Of a stretch of DNA of 5,507 bases, positions 1-5,507 are shown in pieces (the first letter of the stretch is position 1; every line of letters starts with the position of its first letter). A program made the position numbers and the translations under genes. This DNA comes from Planctomicrobium sp. (GTDB lineage Bacteria; Planctomycetota; Planctomycetia; Planctomycetales; Planctomycetaceae): NCBI GenBank assembly GCA_018659505.1, contig JABJMI010000579.1, forward strand, positions 1 through 5,507, read 5' to 3'. Below the pieces are notes generated by a model. It had not been told where the DNA came from, did not search any database, and saw only the letters and a list, made by a program, of their open reading frames with translations.

Positions 1-2
1 AT

Positions 3-1349
3 AGCCCTAACGGTTGGGTCAAACAGTCACTCGCACCTGGCAAGTATCTCATCCGTACAAGTCACGGACCCGAGTACAGTGCTGATGAAAAAGATATTGA
101 AATCAAAGCGAATGAGGCAACGTCTATAACGGCAACTCTCGAACGAATGGTCGATACAACGGGCTGGGTCAGCACTGACTTTCACAGCCATAGCACACCA
201 TCGGGAGACAACACGTCCAGTCAAAAAGGACGTGTCCTGAACTTAGTCTGCGAGAACATCGAGTTCGCTCCCTGTACCGAACACAACAGAATCGATACTT
301 ATCAGCAACACATTGAAGAACTCAAAATTCAACCGTTCATTTCGTCGATCACTGGAATGGAATTAACTGGAAGTCCGCTACCGCTAAATCACCAGAATGT
401 CTTTCCGCTGCACCATCATCCGCATCGTCAGGATGGTGGAGGTCCAGTCACCGACGGCAGTGTTGAGACTCAACTTCGCCGCCTGGCAACTTGGGACAAC
501 AACAGCGAGAAACTACTTCAGCAAGACCATCCAGATATCGGTTGGTTATTCTATGACAAGAACGGAGACGGTAAACCTGACGGTGGACATGCAGATGGAA
601 TTCCGTTTATCGATGCGATGGAAATTCATCCGATTCCCAGAGCATTAGAGACCGGGACACTTGATGGAGTCACAGAAGCGATGGCAAAAAAGAATCGCGT
701 TTTCAAGTGGTTACAACTCTTGAACCAGGGCTATCGAATTCCTGGGGTCGTCAACACCGATGCTCATTACAACTTCCACGGCTCAGGCTGGATTCGCAAT
801 TGGGTGCAATGCAGCACTGATGATCCAGCGAAAATTGACCATATGGAAATTGTCCATGCTTCGGAAGAAGGACGAATCGTGATGTCCAACGGTCCTTTTC
901 TTACCATGGAAATTACGAACACTAAAGGGATCATCGCAGATGTCGGGCAAGACCTTGAATCGGGTGGTGCTCCGGTGATTGTGAACATTTCTGTTCAATG
1001 CCCGAACTGGCACCGCATCAACAAAGTCTTCCTGTTGAAAAATGGCAGACCCAGTGCAGAATTGACGTTCACCAAAGAGTCAAATCCAGAGTTGTTCAAG
1101 CTGATCGGCAAGGGGGATCGTCAAAAACAGACATTCAATCTCAACCTTACGCTCAAACTAGAAGCAGACACGCACATCATTGCAGTCGCAGGTGGCGTGG
1201 ACAACAAAATGGGTCCAGTTTCGGGTCCACGTTTCGGAACTGCTCCTCCGGCAGCTTTGACAAATCCGATTTATGTTGACGTCGATGGCAACGGATTCAC
1301 TGCCAACAAAGATACCCTCGGACGTCCATTACCGGTTAAAGGTGATTGA
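3..1349 (+). CDS. CehA/McbA-type PHP-domain metallohydrolase, 5'-truncated
   Basis: The frame is open from the first full codon and shows 448 residues, so the true start lies upstream; the ATG at 147 is internal. Visible residues 1-48 (PGKYLIRTSHGPEYS, then a beta-rich stretch) look like the end of a carboxypeptidase-regulatory-like beta-sandwich. The PHP domain follows. Its metal ligands can be read in order: DFHSH (59-63), TEHN (H94), QDHP (H176), E207, and NTDAH (D253, H255). PHP proteins use such residues to bind two or three metal ions and hydrolyse phosphoester or related bonds; the substrate here is unknown. Two calcium-loop-like stretches are present, DKNGDGKPD (185-193) and DVDGNGFTANKD near the C-terminus. 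Planctomycete homologues are often exported, but the N-terminus is outside the window, so a signal peptide cannot be checked. It stops at TGA 1347-1349. Confident on family, not on substrate. Confidence 0.85.
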   Translation, partial: SPNGWVKQSLAPGKYLIRTSHGPEYSADEKDIEIKANEATSITATLERMVDTTGWVSTDFHSHSTPSGDNTSSQKGRVLNLVCENIEFAPCTEHNRIDTYQQHIEELKIQPFISSITGMELTGSPLPLNHQNVFPLHHHPHRQDGGGPVTDGSVETQLRRLATWDNNSEKLLQQDHPDIGWLFYDKNGDGKPDGGHADGIPFIDAMEIHPIPRALETGTLDGVTEAMAKKNRVFKWLQLLNQGYRIPGVVNTDAHYNFHGSGWIRNWVQCSTDDPAKIDHMEIVHASEEGRIVMSNGPFLTMEITNTKGIIADVGQDLESGGAPVIVNISVQCPNWHRINKVFLLKNGRPSAELTFTKESNPELFKLIGKGDRQKQTFNLNLTLKLEADTHIIAVAGGVDNKMGPVSGPRFGTAPPAALTNPIYVDVDGNGFTANKDTLGRPLPVKGD

Positions 1350-1425
1350 GGCTGTCAGAGTTGGGGCGCAGAGAGAATAGAGATTGAGTTTCTCCGAATA
1401 GAGAATCGGGAAGCGTTGTTCCGCA

Positions 1426-1462
1426 ATGTTTAGTTGCACACTTAAAGTGTGCAGCTAAACAT
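1426..1462. repeat. Long near-perfect palindrome upstream of bioA
   Basis: The left arm ATGTTTAGTTGCACACTT (1426-1443) and right arm AAGTGTGCAGCTAAACAT (1445-1462) pair over 18 bp around a single base, with one T-G wobble (1434 with 1454). A realistic loop would be about five bases (TTAAA). No T-run follows on either strand, so an ordinary intrinsic terminator is unlikely. It lies 76 bases after the metallohydrolase stop and 50 bases before the bioA start. It may be a dispersed palindromic repeat, a regulator binding site, or an mRNA-end structure. The rest of this gap (1350-1425) shows only two loosely similar copies of GAATAGAGA and no clear promoter. Confidence 0.7.
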
Positions 1463-1512
1463 GTCGCAGGACATTCCTGCTATCGCTTCCAGAATTCCTC
1501 CTCGCTCACAGC

Positions 1513-2883
1513 ATGACATACATGAAACCACCTACTTCTGAGCAGCTCCGAGATTGGGACAACGAGCATGTCTGGCATCCTTTCGCACCGATGCAGGCAT
1601 ACCGAGTTGAAGGAGCCCCAATCATTGAACGAGGGGAAGGTTTTCATCTGTTCGATGTGGATGGAAACAAATACCTCGATGGCATTTCTGCCTTGTGGTG
1701 CAATGTTCACGGTCATCAGGTTCCTGAGATCGATCAGGCAATCATTGACCAGTTAGGTCGCGTCGGGCATACCACTTTATTGGGGCTTTCATCGCCGCCG
1801 AGTATTGAACTTGCTCGTCGACTCGTTGAAATTACACCTGCTGGACTCAATAAAGTTTTCTATTCAGATAGCGGATCGACGGCAGTTGAAGTCGCACTGA
1901 AGATGGCGTTTCAATATCACCAGCAAAAAGCTTCTGGACCAGAGAAGAGGACTCTCTTCGCGACTGTCAGTGGTGCTTATCACGGGGACACAATCGGCTC
2001 AGTCAGTGTCGGCAGTATCGACTTGTTTCATCATGTTTATGGGAAACTACTTTTCGAAACAGTTTCGGTTCCGACTCCTTGTCCATTTCATCGCCCTGCT
2101 TCAATGACTCGTGAAGAGTATGTAGCTTGGTCCTTCGCTGAGGCGGAACGGATCATTACCGAACATGCAGCAGACTTGGCTGCGTTTATTATTGAGCCAC
2201 TTGTACAAGGTGCATCGGGGATTCTGGTACACCCAACGGGATATCTCAAACATATTCGAGACCTCACTCAGCGATTTAATATCCCATTGATCGCTGATGA
2301 AGTCGCTGTCGGATTTGGTCGTACAGGCAGTCTCTTTGCTTGCGAACAGGAAGAAGTGCAACCAGATTTTCTCTGCCTGGCAAAAGGTCTTTCAGGCGGC
2401 TATCTCCCCTTAGCAGCGACACTCGCGACTGATGAGATCTATGAAGCTTTTCTGGATGAACCGAGCGCCGGGAAAACTTTCTTTCATGGGCATACGTTTA
2501 CAGGGAATCCACTCGCCTGTGCAGCTGGAATTGCTTCGCTAGAATTATTCCAGAAGAATAATGTGTTGCAGAATGCGAAAGAGATCGCTGCAGAGATTGA
2601 GAGCTGTCTGCAACCCTTGTTGGACCATCCTCACGTTGGCGACATACGTCAGCGAGGAACCATGGTCGGCATCGAGCTGATTCAGCAGCGAGATCCTCAA
2701 CTGTCATATTCCGCAAAGCAGAGAATGGGTCATCAGGTGACACTGGCAGCGAGAAAGCGAGGAGTCATTTTACGGCCGCTCGGAGACGTGATCGTCCTGA
2801 TGCCTGCACCAGCGATGCCAGTTGAATTGGTGCGAGAACTTTGTCAGGTGACCATTGACTCAATTCGTGAAGTGACGGAATGA
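1513..2883 (+). CDS. bioA: Adenosylmethionine-8-amino-7-oxononanoate aminotransferase (7,8-diaminopelargonate synthase)
   Basis: This PLP-dependent class III aminotransferase of biotin synthesis converts 7-keto-8-aminopelargonate to 7,8-diaminopelargonate in the cytoplasm. The 456 residues match the usual family length. Visible motifs are VWHPF (20-24), the substrate-site stretch LWCNVHGH (61-68), the PLP phosphate-binding turn SGST (120-123), YHGDT (156-160), DEVAVGFGRTG with the PLP-ring aspartate D262, the Schiff-base lysine K291 in LAKGLSGGYLP, HGHTFTGNP (325-333), and RPLG with the carboxylate-binding R421. WxNVHGH and LFHHVYG resemble the Bacillus subtilis enzyme, which uses lysine as amino donor, more than the SAM-using Escherichia coli enzyme (SWWAAIHGY). 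The start at 1513 is the first ATG after the in-frame TAA at 1456; the ATG at 1522 is an alternative. No Shine-Dalgarno is visible for either. No other bio gene is in the window. Confidence 0.93.
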   Translation: MTYMKPPTSEQLRDWDNEHVWHPFAPMQAYRVEGAPIIERGEGFHLFDVDGNKYLDGISALWCNVHGHQVPEIDQAIIDQLGRVGHTTLLGLSSPPSIELARRLVEITPAGLNKVFYSDSGSTAVEVALKMAFQYHQQKASGPEKRTLFATVSGAYHGDTIGSVSVGSIDLFHHVYGKLLFETVSVPTPCPFHRPASMTREEYVAWSFAEAERIITEHAADLAAFIIEPLVQGASGILVHPTGYLKHIRDLTQRFNIPLIADEVAVGFGRTGSLFACEQEEVQPDFLCLAKGLSGGYLPLAATLATDEIYEAFLDEPSAGKTFFHGHTFTGNPLACAAGIASLELFQKNNVLQNAKEIAAEIESCLQPLLDHPHVGDIRQRGTMVGIELIQQRDPQLSYSAKQRMGHQVTLAARKRGVILRPLGDVIVLMPAPAMPVELVRELCQVTIDSIREVTE

Positions 2884-2929
2884 GAAGGGATTCGGAGAGC
2901 TGCAACTGCGAATTGCTCGCACGATGAAG

Positions 2930-3003
2930 TCCCCTCATCCTAACCTTCTCCCCACAGCGATGTTTTATTTGGATTCACACGCAAATGGTGGGGAGAAGGG
3001 ACT
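2930..3003. repeat. Inverted repeat between bioA and the Hsp20 operon, probably a dispersed intergenic element
   Basis: CCTTCTCCCCAC (2944-2955) and GTGGGGAGAAGG (2988-2999) are perfect 12-bp inverted arms around a 32-base AT-rich spacer. The flanks AGTCCC (2929-2934) and GGGACT (2998-3003) are also complementary and overlap the inner arms. Stretches of the form CCTCATCCTAACCTTCTCCCC with a GGGGAGAAGG partner are common dispersed intergenic repeats in many bacterial genomes, which I recall rather than searched. It sits between two convergent transcription units and could end transcription from either side, but no U-tract follows. The remainder of the gap (3004-3131) shows nothing I can assign. 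Confidence 0.6.
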
Positions 3004-3131
3004 AAGTTTCGCTTCGCTCAGTTGGTTAGTAAGTCTCACCCTGACCGCTGTCTACTCTGGTTTGCACCTAAACCTTTCAACACCACAATGAAGAGATATC
3101 AGCCATTAAATTTACCGAATATCCAATAGTG

Positions 3132-3521
3132 TCAGTCAGTTTGAATCGAAATCTTGCGTGGCTGCGCACGTGGAATTTTCGGCAAGGAAACCTCTAGTAC
3201 TCCATTTGTTAGTTTCGCAGAAATTCGATCATGATCGACATCATCGCTGAGGATGAATGAGCGTAGGAAATCTCCCTGGTGGTATTCCTGATGAAGTAAA
3301 GTTGCCCCTTCAGGAAGTTCTGCTGTGACCCGACCGAACAATGTTAATCGATTGTCCTGAACCTGGAGTTCCAGGTTTTCAGAAGTGACGCCAGGCAGGT
3401 CGGCGCGTAACATCAATCCGTCATCAGTTTCGAAGATATCAATGGGCGGCGTTCTCACCCATTGCTGTGACACTCCCGCAGCGAGTTGTGATTCGTTCTC
3501 GTCGTTTGTTGACTCATTCAT
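3132..3521 (-). CDS. Small heat-shock protein, Hsp20/alpha-crystallin family (second gene of pair)
   Basis: ATP-independent holdase chaperones of this family bind unfolding proteins in the cytoplasm and keep them refoldable. The protein has 129 residues. A short polar N-terminal tail (1-23, rich in N, E and Q) precedes the alpha-crystallin domain (about 24-127), which contains ADLPGV (40-45), the signature [14 protein letters not shown] (102-115), and a C-terminal I-x-I oligomerisation motif (ISI, 124-126). The N-terminal arm is short and lacks the aromatic residues usually involved in substrate binding. The start codon overlaps the stop of the upstream Hsp20 gene in ATGA (3521-3518). A good Shine-Dalgarno, GAGGAG, lies seven bases upstream inside that gene's end, so translation is probably coupled. 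No clear terminator is seen after the stop. Confidence 0.92.
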   Translation of the reverse strand: MNESTNDENESQLAAGVSQQWVRTPPIDIFETDDGLMLRADLPGVTSENLELQVQDNRLTLFGRVTAELPEGATLLHQEYHQGDFLRSFILSDDVDHDRISAKLTNGVLEVSLPKIPRAQPRKISIQTD

Positions 3522-4000
3522 GACTGCTCCTCTTGATTGATTCTTGTCGACGTGGATGCGTTATCGCCTCCGACATGAATCTGTTTCGGAGCAGCGGAAG
3601 GGACCTTGGGGAGGTAAAGGCGAAGCAGGCCGTTCGTGAGTTCTGCTCGAATGTTATCGTCGTCGATCCTCTCCGGCACAGAGATTGACCGCTCCCATTT
3701 TCCTGAAGGTCGTTCGCTCCGTCGATACCGATCCTCTGGGATATCTCCGGAGGCGTCACGTGTCCCTCTCATAGTGACCACGCCATTCGCAACACTCAGG
3801 TCCAGATCACTTGCAACACAACTAGAAAGTTCAGCTGTGATGAGGTAGGTGTCGCCAATTTCGTAGAGATTCAATGAAGGAAATGGTCGACCAAGGCGTG
3901 GATTTTCAAAAGTGATATCGACGCTCTTCATCCAGCGATCGACTTCTCTTTCCAAGTCGCGAAACGCATCAAGGGCACTTCCCCAGCGAAAAATAGGCAT
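3518..4000 (-). CDS. Small heat-shock protein, Hsp20/alpha-crystallin family (first gene of pair)
   Basis: The 160-residue Hsp20 holdase is first in a two-gene minus-strand operon. Its N-terminal arm [21 protein letters not shown] (about 4-24) is the amphipathic segment typical of bacterial class A sHSPs and supports the start at 4000. The alpha-crystallin domain spans about 42-143 and carries the signature [14 protein letters not shown] (119-132) and an I-x-V C-terminal motif (IHV, 141-143). A hydrophilic tail follows. The usual Pro-Gly of the AELPGV segment is replaced here by Ser-Ser-Cys ([13 protein letters not shown], 57-69), while the downstream partner keeps it. The Shine-Dalgarno is weak. 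No CIRCE operator or sigma-32-like promoter is visible upstream. The pair may form mixed oligomers, which is inference from the arrangement. Confidence 0.93.
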   Translation of the reverse strand: MPIFRWGSALDAFRDLEREVDRWMKSVDITFENPRLGRPFPSLNLYEIGDTYLITAELSSCVASDLDLSVANGVVTMRGTRDASGDIPEDRYRRSERPSGKWERSISVPERIDDDNIRAELTNGLLRLYLPKVPSAAPKQIHVGGDNASTSTRINQEEQS

Positions 4001-4441
4001 CGAAGACTTTCTGAGATGGTTAACTAAGCAAACTACTAAGGAGGAGAAATACTTTGAAATTCATGGAATGAACATCAACCCAGCAATACATAGAATAAGC
4101 AAATTATGCGCCGAGGCAATCATAACATGTCGTCTCAGGAGCGTATCGTCTTGCTCTGTAACGGGATACGATTAGATTTCTGTTCGTGTTACGGTTGACG
4201 ATAGCTCTAATCACGTGTCGTATTGGCAGAACAGCGAACATCGAAAATTCAGAAAGAGGGAATTTTTCATGAAATCGGAGTAATCGATTTGACTCTACTT
4301 ATTCCGGACATAAGTTAGAATAGAGAAATCGCGCGGACCCATTTCAGCCTTCCCCCGGATCCCTAAGAAATGTAGCGACGACTTGATAAGTAATCTCAAA
4401 GTTATGAGATCTACTGAAAGCTCGAAGTGTACGATGTCGTT
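4001..4441. other. Divergent intergenic region between Hsp20 operon and flp pilin gene
   Basis: No convincing gene lies in these 440 bases. The left part should carry the Hsp20 leader, which includes the pyrimidine run CTCCTCCTTA (minus strand, 4047-4038). The right part should carry the pilin promoter and leader. Small inverted repeats can be seen: CGTATC/GATACG (4142-4147 with 4165-4170), GATTAGA/TCTAATC (4170-4176 with 4206-4212), TTTCATGAAA (4265-4274), AAATCG/CGATTT (4272-4277 with 4285-4290), and CATTTC/GAAATG (4340-4345 with 4367-4372). TTGACT (4289-4294) and TAGAAT (4316-4321) each fit the -35/-10 consensus at five of six positions, but the 21-base spacing is too long for a standard promoter. 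Confidence 0.4.
4092..4119 (-). promoter_or_regulatory. Candidate promoter of the Hsp20 operon
   Basis: On the minus strand, TTGCCT (4119-4114) is followed after 16 bases by TATTCT (4097-4092). Each hexamer matches the housekeeping -35/-10 consensus at four of six positions. This would give a leader of roughly 85 bases before the start at 4000. It is the best match found by eye, but such matches arise by chance. Confidence 0.25.
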
Positions 4442-4687
4442 ATGGACATCTTCAATTTAAGCAAAATTCATTTCTGGAAAAGTCCGGTGAAACGACAACA
4501 TAAGCAATCCAAGATCATCAACTTTCTGCGGGATGAAAGTGGTCCATCATCCGTCGAGTATGCTGTCATGCTGGCATTGATTCTTGCCATTTGCATTGTC
4601 GCTCTGAAATCCTTGGGAGACAATCAAGTAGGCATGTGGGGCGGAACTTATGATAAGCTCGACGCTGCGGGCTTCATTACTCAGTAG
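4442..4687 (+). CDS. Flp/Fap-type pilin precursor
   Basis: Small type IVb pilins of this family are cleaved by a TadV-type prepilin peptidase and assembled by the Tad machinery into adhesive Flp pili. From the ATG at 4442 the precursor has 81 residues. A polar, basic leader of 34 residues ends in DESG; the predicted cut is G34|P35, followed by PSSVEYAVM with the conserved Glu at +5 and Tyr at +6. A membrane helix follows (AVMLALILAICIVALKSL), then a short tail with two tryptophan- and glycine-containing turns. The mature pilin would be 47 residues, a normal size. The leader is long for the family. A GTG at 4427 would add five residues; an in-frame TGA at 4415 excludes anything longer. Neither start has a clear Shine-Dalgarno. 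No tad, cpa or rcp assembly gene is in the window. Confidence 0.85.
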   Translation: MDIFNLSKIHFWKSPVKRQHKQSKIINFLRDESGPSSVEYAVMLALILAICIVALKSLGDNQVGMWGGTYDKLDAAGFITQ

Positions 4688-4719
4688 AGAATTTTCAATT
4701 CAATTCTTCTCTTGTCCGC

Positions 4720-4751
4720 GAAGCGTGTTTTACTAGTTGAAACGCAGCTTC
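4720..4751. terminator. Possible shared terminator hairpin between convergent flp and FHA genes
   Basis: GAAGCGTGTTT (4720-4730) pairs with AAACGC plus GCTTC (4740-4745 and 4747-4751) around a nine-base loop, with one bulged A (4746) and one wobble pair. It lies 32 bases after the pilin stop and overlaps the FHA gene's stop codon by two bases. No T-run follows on either strand, so efficient intrinsic termination is uncertain. Confidence 0.35.
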
Positions 4752-5217
4752 AATCAAAAGTTCCATCATCTAATCCAAGAATTTTTTGCTGGATCGACTC
4801 TTCGATGACGAGATCTTTTCCTTCTTCTGGAAGCGGAACAGGTTTGTCCATGTTTTGAATCGCTGGGTTCAGCAGCTTCTTCTCTTCGGGTTTTTCTGAA
4901 ATTTCAGCTTTTGGCTGTGTGGTCCCATTCTTTCCATCATGTGGTTGAAATCGGTATCCGACATCACCAACCCAAAGTTCATCGCCAATTTGAAGAGGCA
5001 GTTCTGGATCGGCTTTGCGCTCGTTAACTCGTACCCCATTCATACTGCCTAGATCACGCACAACGTAATCTTCATCTATTTGCGCGACACAGCAATGCTT
5101 ACGAGAGACCTTACGACTGTTATTCAAGATGATATCACACTCGTTGCCGCGACCAAAAAACATCACAGCTTTGTTCAAAACGATGGAAGCACCATCTTCA
5201 AGCGAGACTAAAATCAT
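4750..5217 (-). CDS. Small FHA-domain protein (phosphothreonine-binding adaptor)
   Basis: FHA domains recognise phosphothreonine in partner proteins, often substrates of Ser/Thr kinases, which are abundant in planctomycetes. From the ATG at 5217 the protein has 155 residues. The FHA domain occupies about 18-92 and shows the phosphopeptide-binding residues: GR (22-23), SRKH (S38, H41) and SMNGVRVN (N60, G61). After it comes a 63-residue tail rich in Lys, Glu and Pro that is probably disordered, ending in a possible short amphipathic segment (EESIQQKILGL). No membrane segment or catalytic domain is present, so this is an adaptor or sensor whose partner is not in the window. A GTG at 5223 would add two residues and has a better-spaced GAG; an in-frame stop lies just upstream at 5235. 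The domain call is secure; the biological role is unknown. Confidence 0.9.
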   Translation of the reverse strand: MILVSLEDGASIVLNKAVMFFGRGNECDIILNNSRKVSRKHCCVAQIDEDYVVRDLGSMNGVRVNERKADPELPLQIGDELWVGDVGYRFQPHDGKNGTTQPKAEISEKPEEKKLLNPAIQNMDKPVPLPEEGKDLVIEESIQQKILGLDDGTFD

Positions 5218-5240
5218 TGGCACTGGACTATCTCAACAAC

Positions 5241-5274
5241 ATCATGCAAGGTGATTATCACAGATTTGCATGAT
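5241..5274. repeat. Nested inverted repeat upstream of the FHA gene
   Basis: ATCATGCAA (5241-5249) and TTGCATGAT (5266-5274) are perfect 9-bp inverted arms. Between them lies a second palindrome, GTGAT-T-ATCAC (5251-5261). A third copy of GCATGAT occurs at 5321-5327. The element starts 18 bases upstream of the GTG at 5223 and 24 bases upstream of the ATG at 5217, so it would be in the leader or promoter of the FHA gene. It could be an operator or an mRNA hairpin. No T-run follows on the minus strand, which argues against a terminator for the upstream Rieske gene. Confidence 0.55.
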
Positions 5275-5363
5275 AACCCAGACAGCGGGGCAGAGTCACC
5301 TTTTTATTTCAAAAAACATCGCATGATTGCTTCATTTGCCGAATTTGACCCTGAAAAAGTCGT

Positions 5364-5507
5364 TCAACCATCATATTTCACGTAGACAGCCCCGTCTCGA
5401 ACTTCGACTGGGAATGTTCGTACCGGCTCTGTGGCAGGCATTTTAGTTGGTGCTCCGGTCTTCACATTGAATTTTGCACCATGTCGAGGACAGGTTAATT
5501 CACAGCC
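5364..5507 (-). CDS. Rieske [2Fe-2S] ferredoxin-like protein, C-terminal fragment (runs off the window)
   Basis: The minus-strand frame is open from the right edge to a TGA at 5366-5364 and gives 47 residues beginning GCELTCPRHGAKF. CPRHG (residues 6-10) is the second Rieske cluster motif, C-x2-H, supplying one Cys and one His ligand to the [2Fe-2S] cluster. The first motif, C-x-H, would lie outside the window. The following NVKTGAP and the ending FPVEVRDGAVYVKYDG fit the end of small Rieske ferredoxins of the NirD/BphF type, which pass electrons to oxygenases or reductases in the cytoplasm. The redox partner cannot be inferred. It is on the same strand as the FHA gene but 140 bases or more away, so shared transcription is possible but unproven. 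Confidence 0.85.
   Translation of the reverse strand, partial: GCELTCPRHGAKFNVKTGAPTKMPATEPVRTFPVEVRDGAVYVKYDG

Noticed and set aside
1426..1462. The palindrome as a BirA operator for bioA
   Set aside because: BirA sites have TTGTAAAC-type outer arms about 15 bases apart with GTTTACAA on the right. Here the arms run as GTTTAG to CTAAAC and are joined by a continuous stem.
2101..2743. Minus-strand open frames inside bioA
   Set aside because: They are antisense to a complete enzyme with all its motifs and show no protein-like features.
3514..3759. Minus-strand 81-codon frame overlapping the Hsp20 junction
   Set aside because: It is a frame-shifted shadow of the two Hsp20 genes, which have clear domains in their own frames.
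4069..4175. A 35-codon plus-strand frame after AAGGAGGAG (4038-4046)
   Set aside because: The Shine-Dalgarno-like run is 22 bases from the ATG, the nearer ATG at 4063 is followed by a stop after one more codon, and the peptide has no recognisable features. The longer frame from 3912 is antisense to the Hsp20 gene.
4269..4283. A four-codon open frame (MKSE) after AGAGGG
   Set aside because: It is too short to be supported and is probably chance, although it has a suitable spacing.
4289..4321. TTGACT and TAGAAT as a standard promoter for the pilin gene
   Set aside because: Both hexamers are good, but 21 bases between them is outside the normal 16-18, so it is mentioned only in the intergenic entry.
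4001..4426. CIRCE operator or sigma-32-like heat-shock promoter upstream of the Hsp20 pair
   Set aside because: Neither TTAGCACTC/GAGTGCTAA nor a CTTGAA with CCCCAT pair is present.
5250..5309. GGTGA...TCACC followed by TTTTTATTT as a plus-strand terminator
   Set aside because: The stem is only five bases over a long loop and no plus-strand gene ends nearby.

Overview
The window looks like an ordinary chromosomal segment of moderate GC from a planctomycete (Planctomycetota). The supporting signs are a CehA/McbA-type PHP metallohydrolase, tandem Hsp20 genes, a Flp pilin whose processing site reads DESG|PSSVEYAVM, a small stand-alone FHA protein, and weak or absent Shine-Dalgarno sequences. 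This assignment rests on recalled family resemblance, not on a search. No mobile element, CRISPR array, rRNA or tRNA was recognised.

Layout from left to right. A 5'-truncated PHP-family metallohydrolase runs off the left edge (+, to 1349). A 163-base gap holding a near-perfect 18-bp-arm palindrome leads to bioA (+, 1513-2883), which encodes the 7,8-diaminopelargonate synthase of biotin synthesis. A gap of about 250 bases with a second inverted repeat separates bioA from a convergent two-gene operon of small heat-shock proteins (-, 4000 to 3132, ATGA overlap). A gap of about 440 bases holds the divergent leaders of the Hsp20 operon and of a single Flp-type pilin gene (+, about 4442-4687). A hairpin lies between the pilin gene and a convergent FHA-domain gene (-, about 5217-4750). 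Upstream of the FHA gene is a nested inverted repeat, then the 3' end of a Rieske [2Fe-2S] ferredoxin-like gene (-, 5507-5364) that runs off the right edge.

Only the two Hsp20 genes look functionally linked, by translational coupling. The other genes are unrelated neighbours: biotin synthesis, pilus, phosphothreonine recognition, redox and a metallohydrolase. I found no convincing undescribed multi-gene system. The items most worth a second look are the three intergenic inverted repeats, the lysine-type (Bacillus-like) signature of BioA, the missing Pro-Gly motif in the first Hsp20, and the orphan pilin with a long leader.
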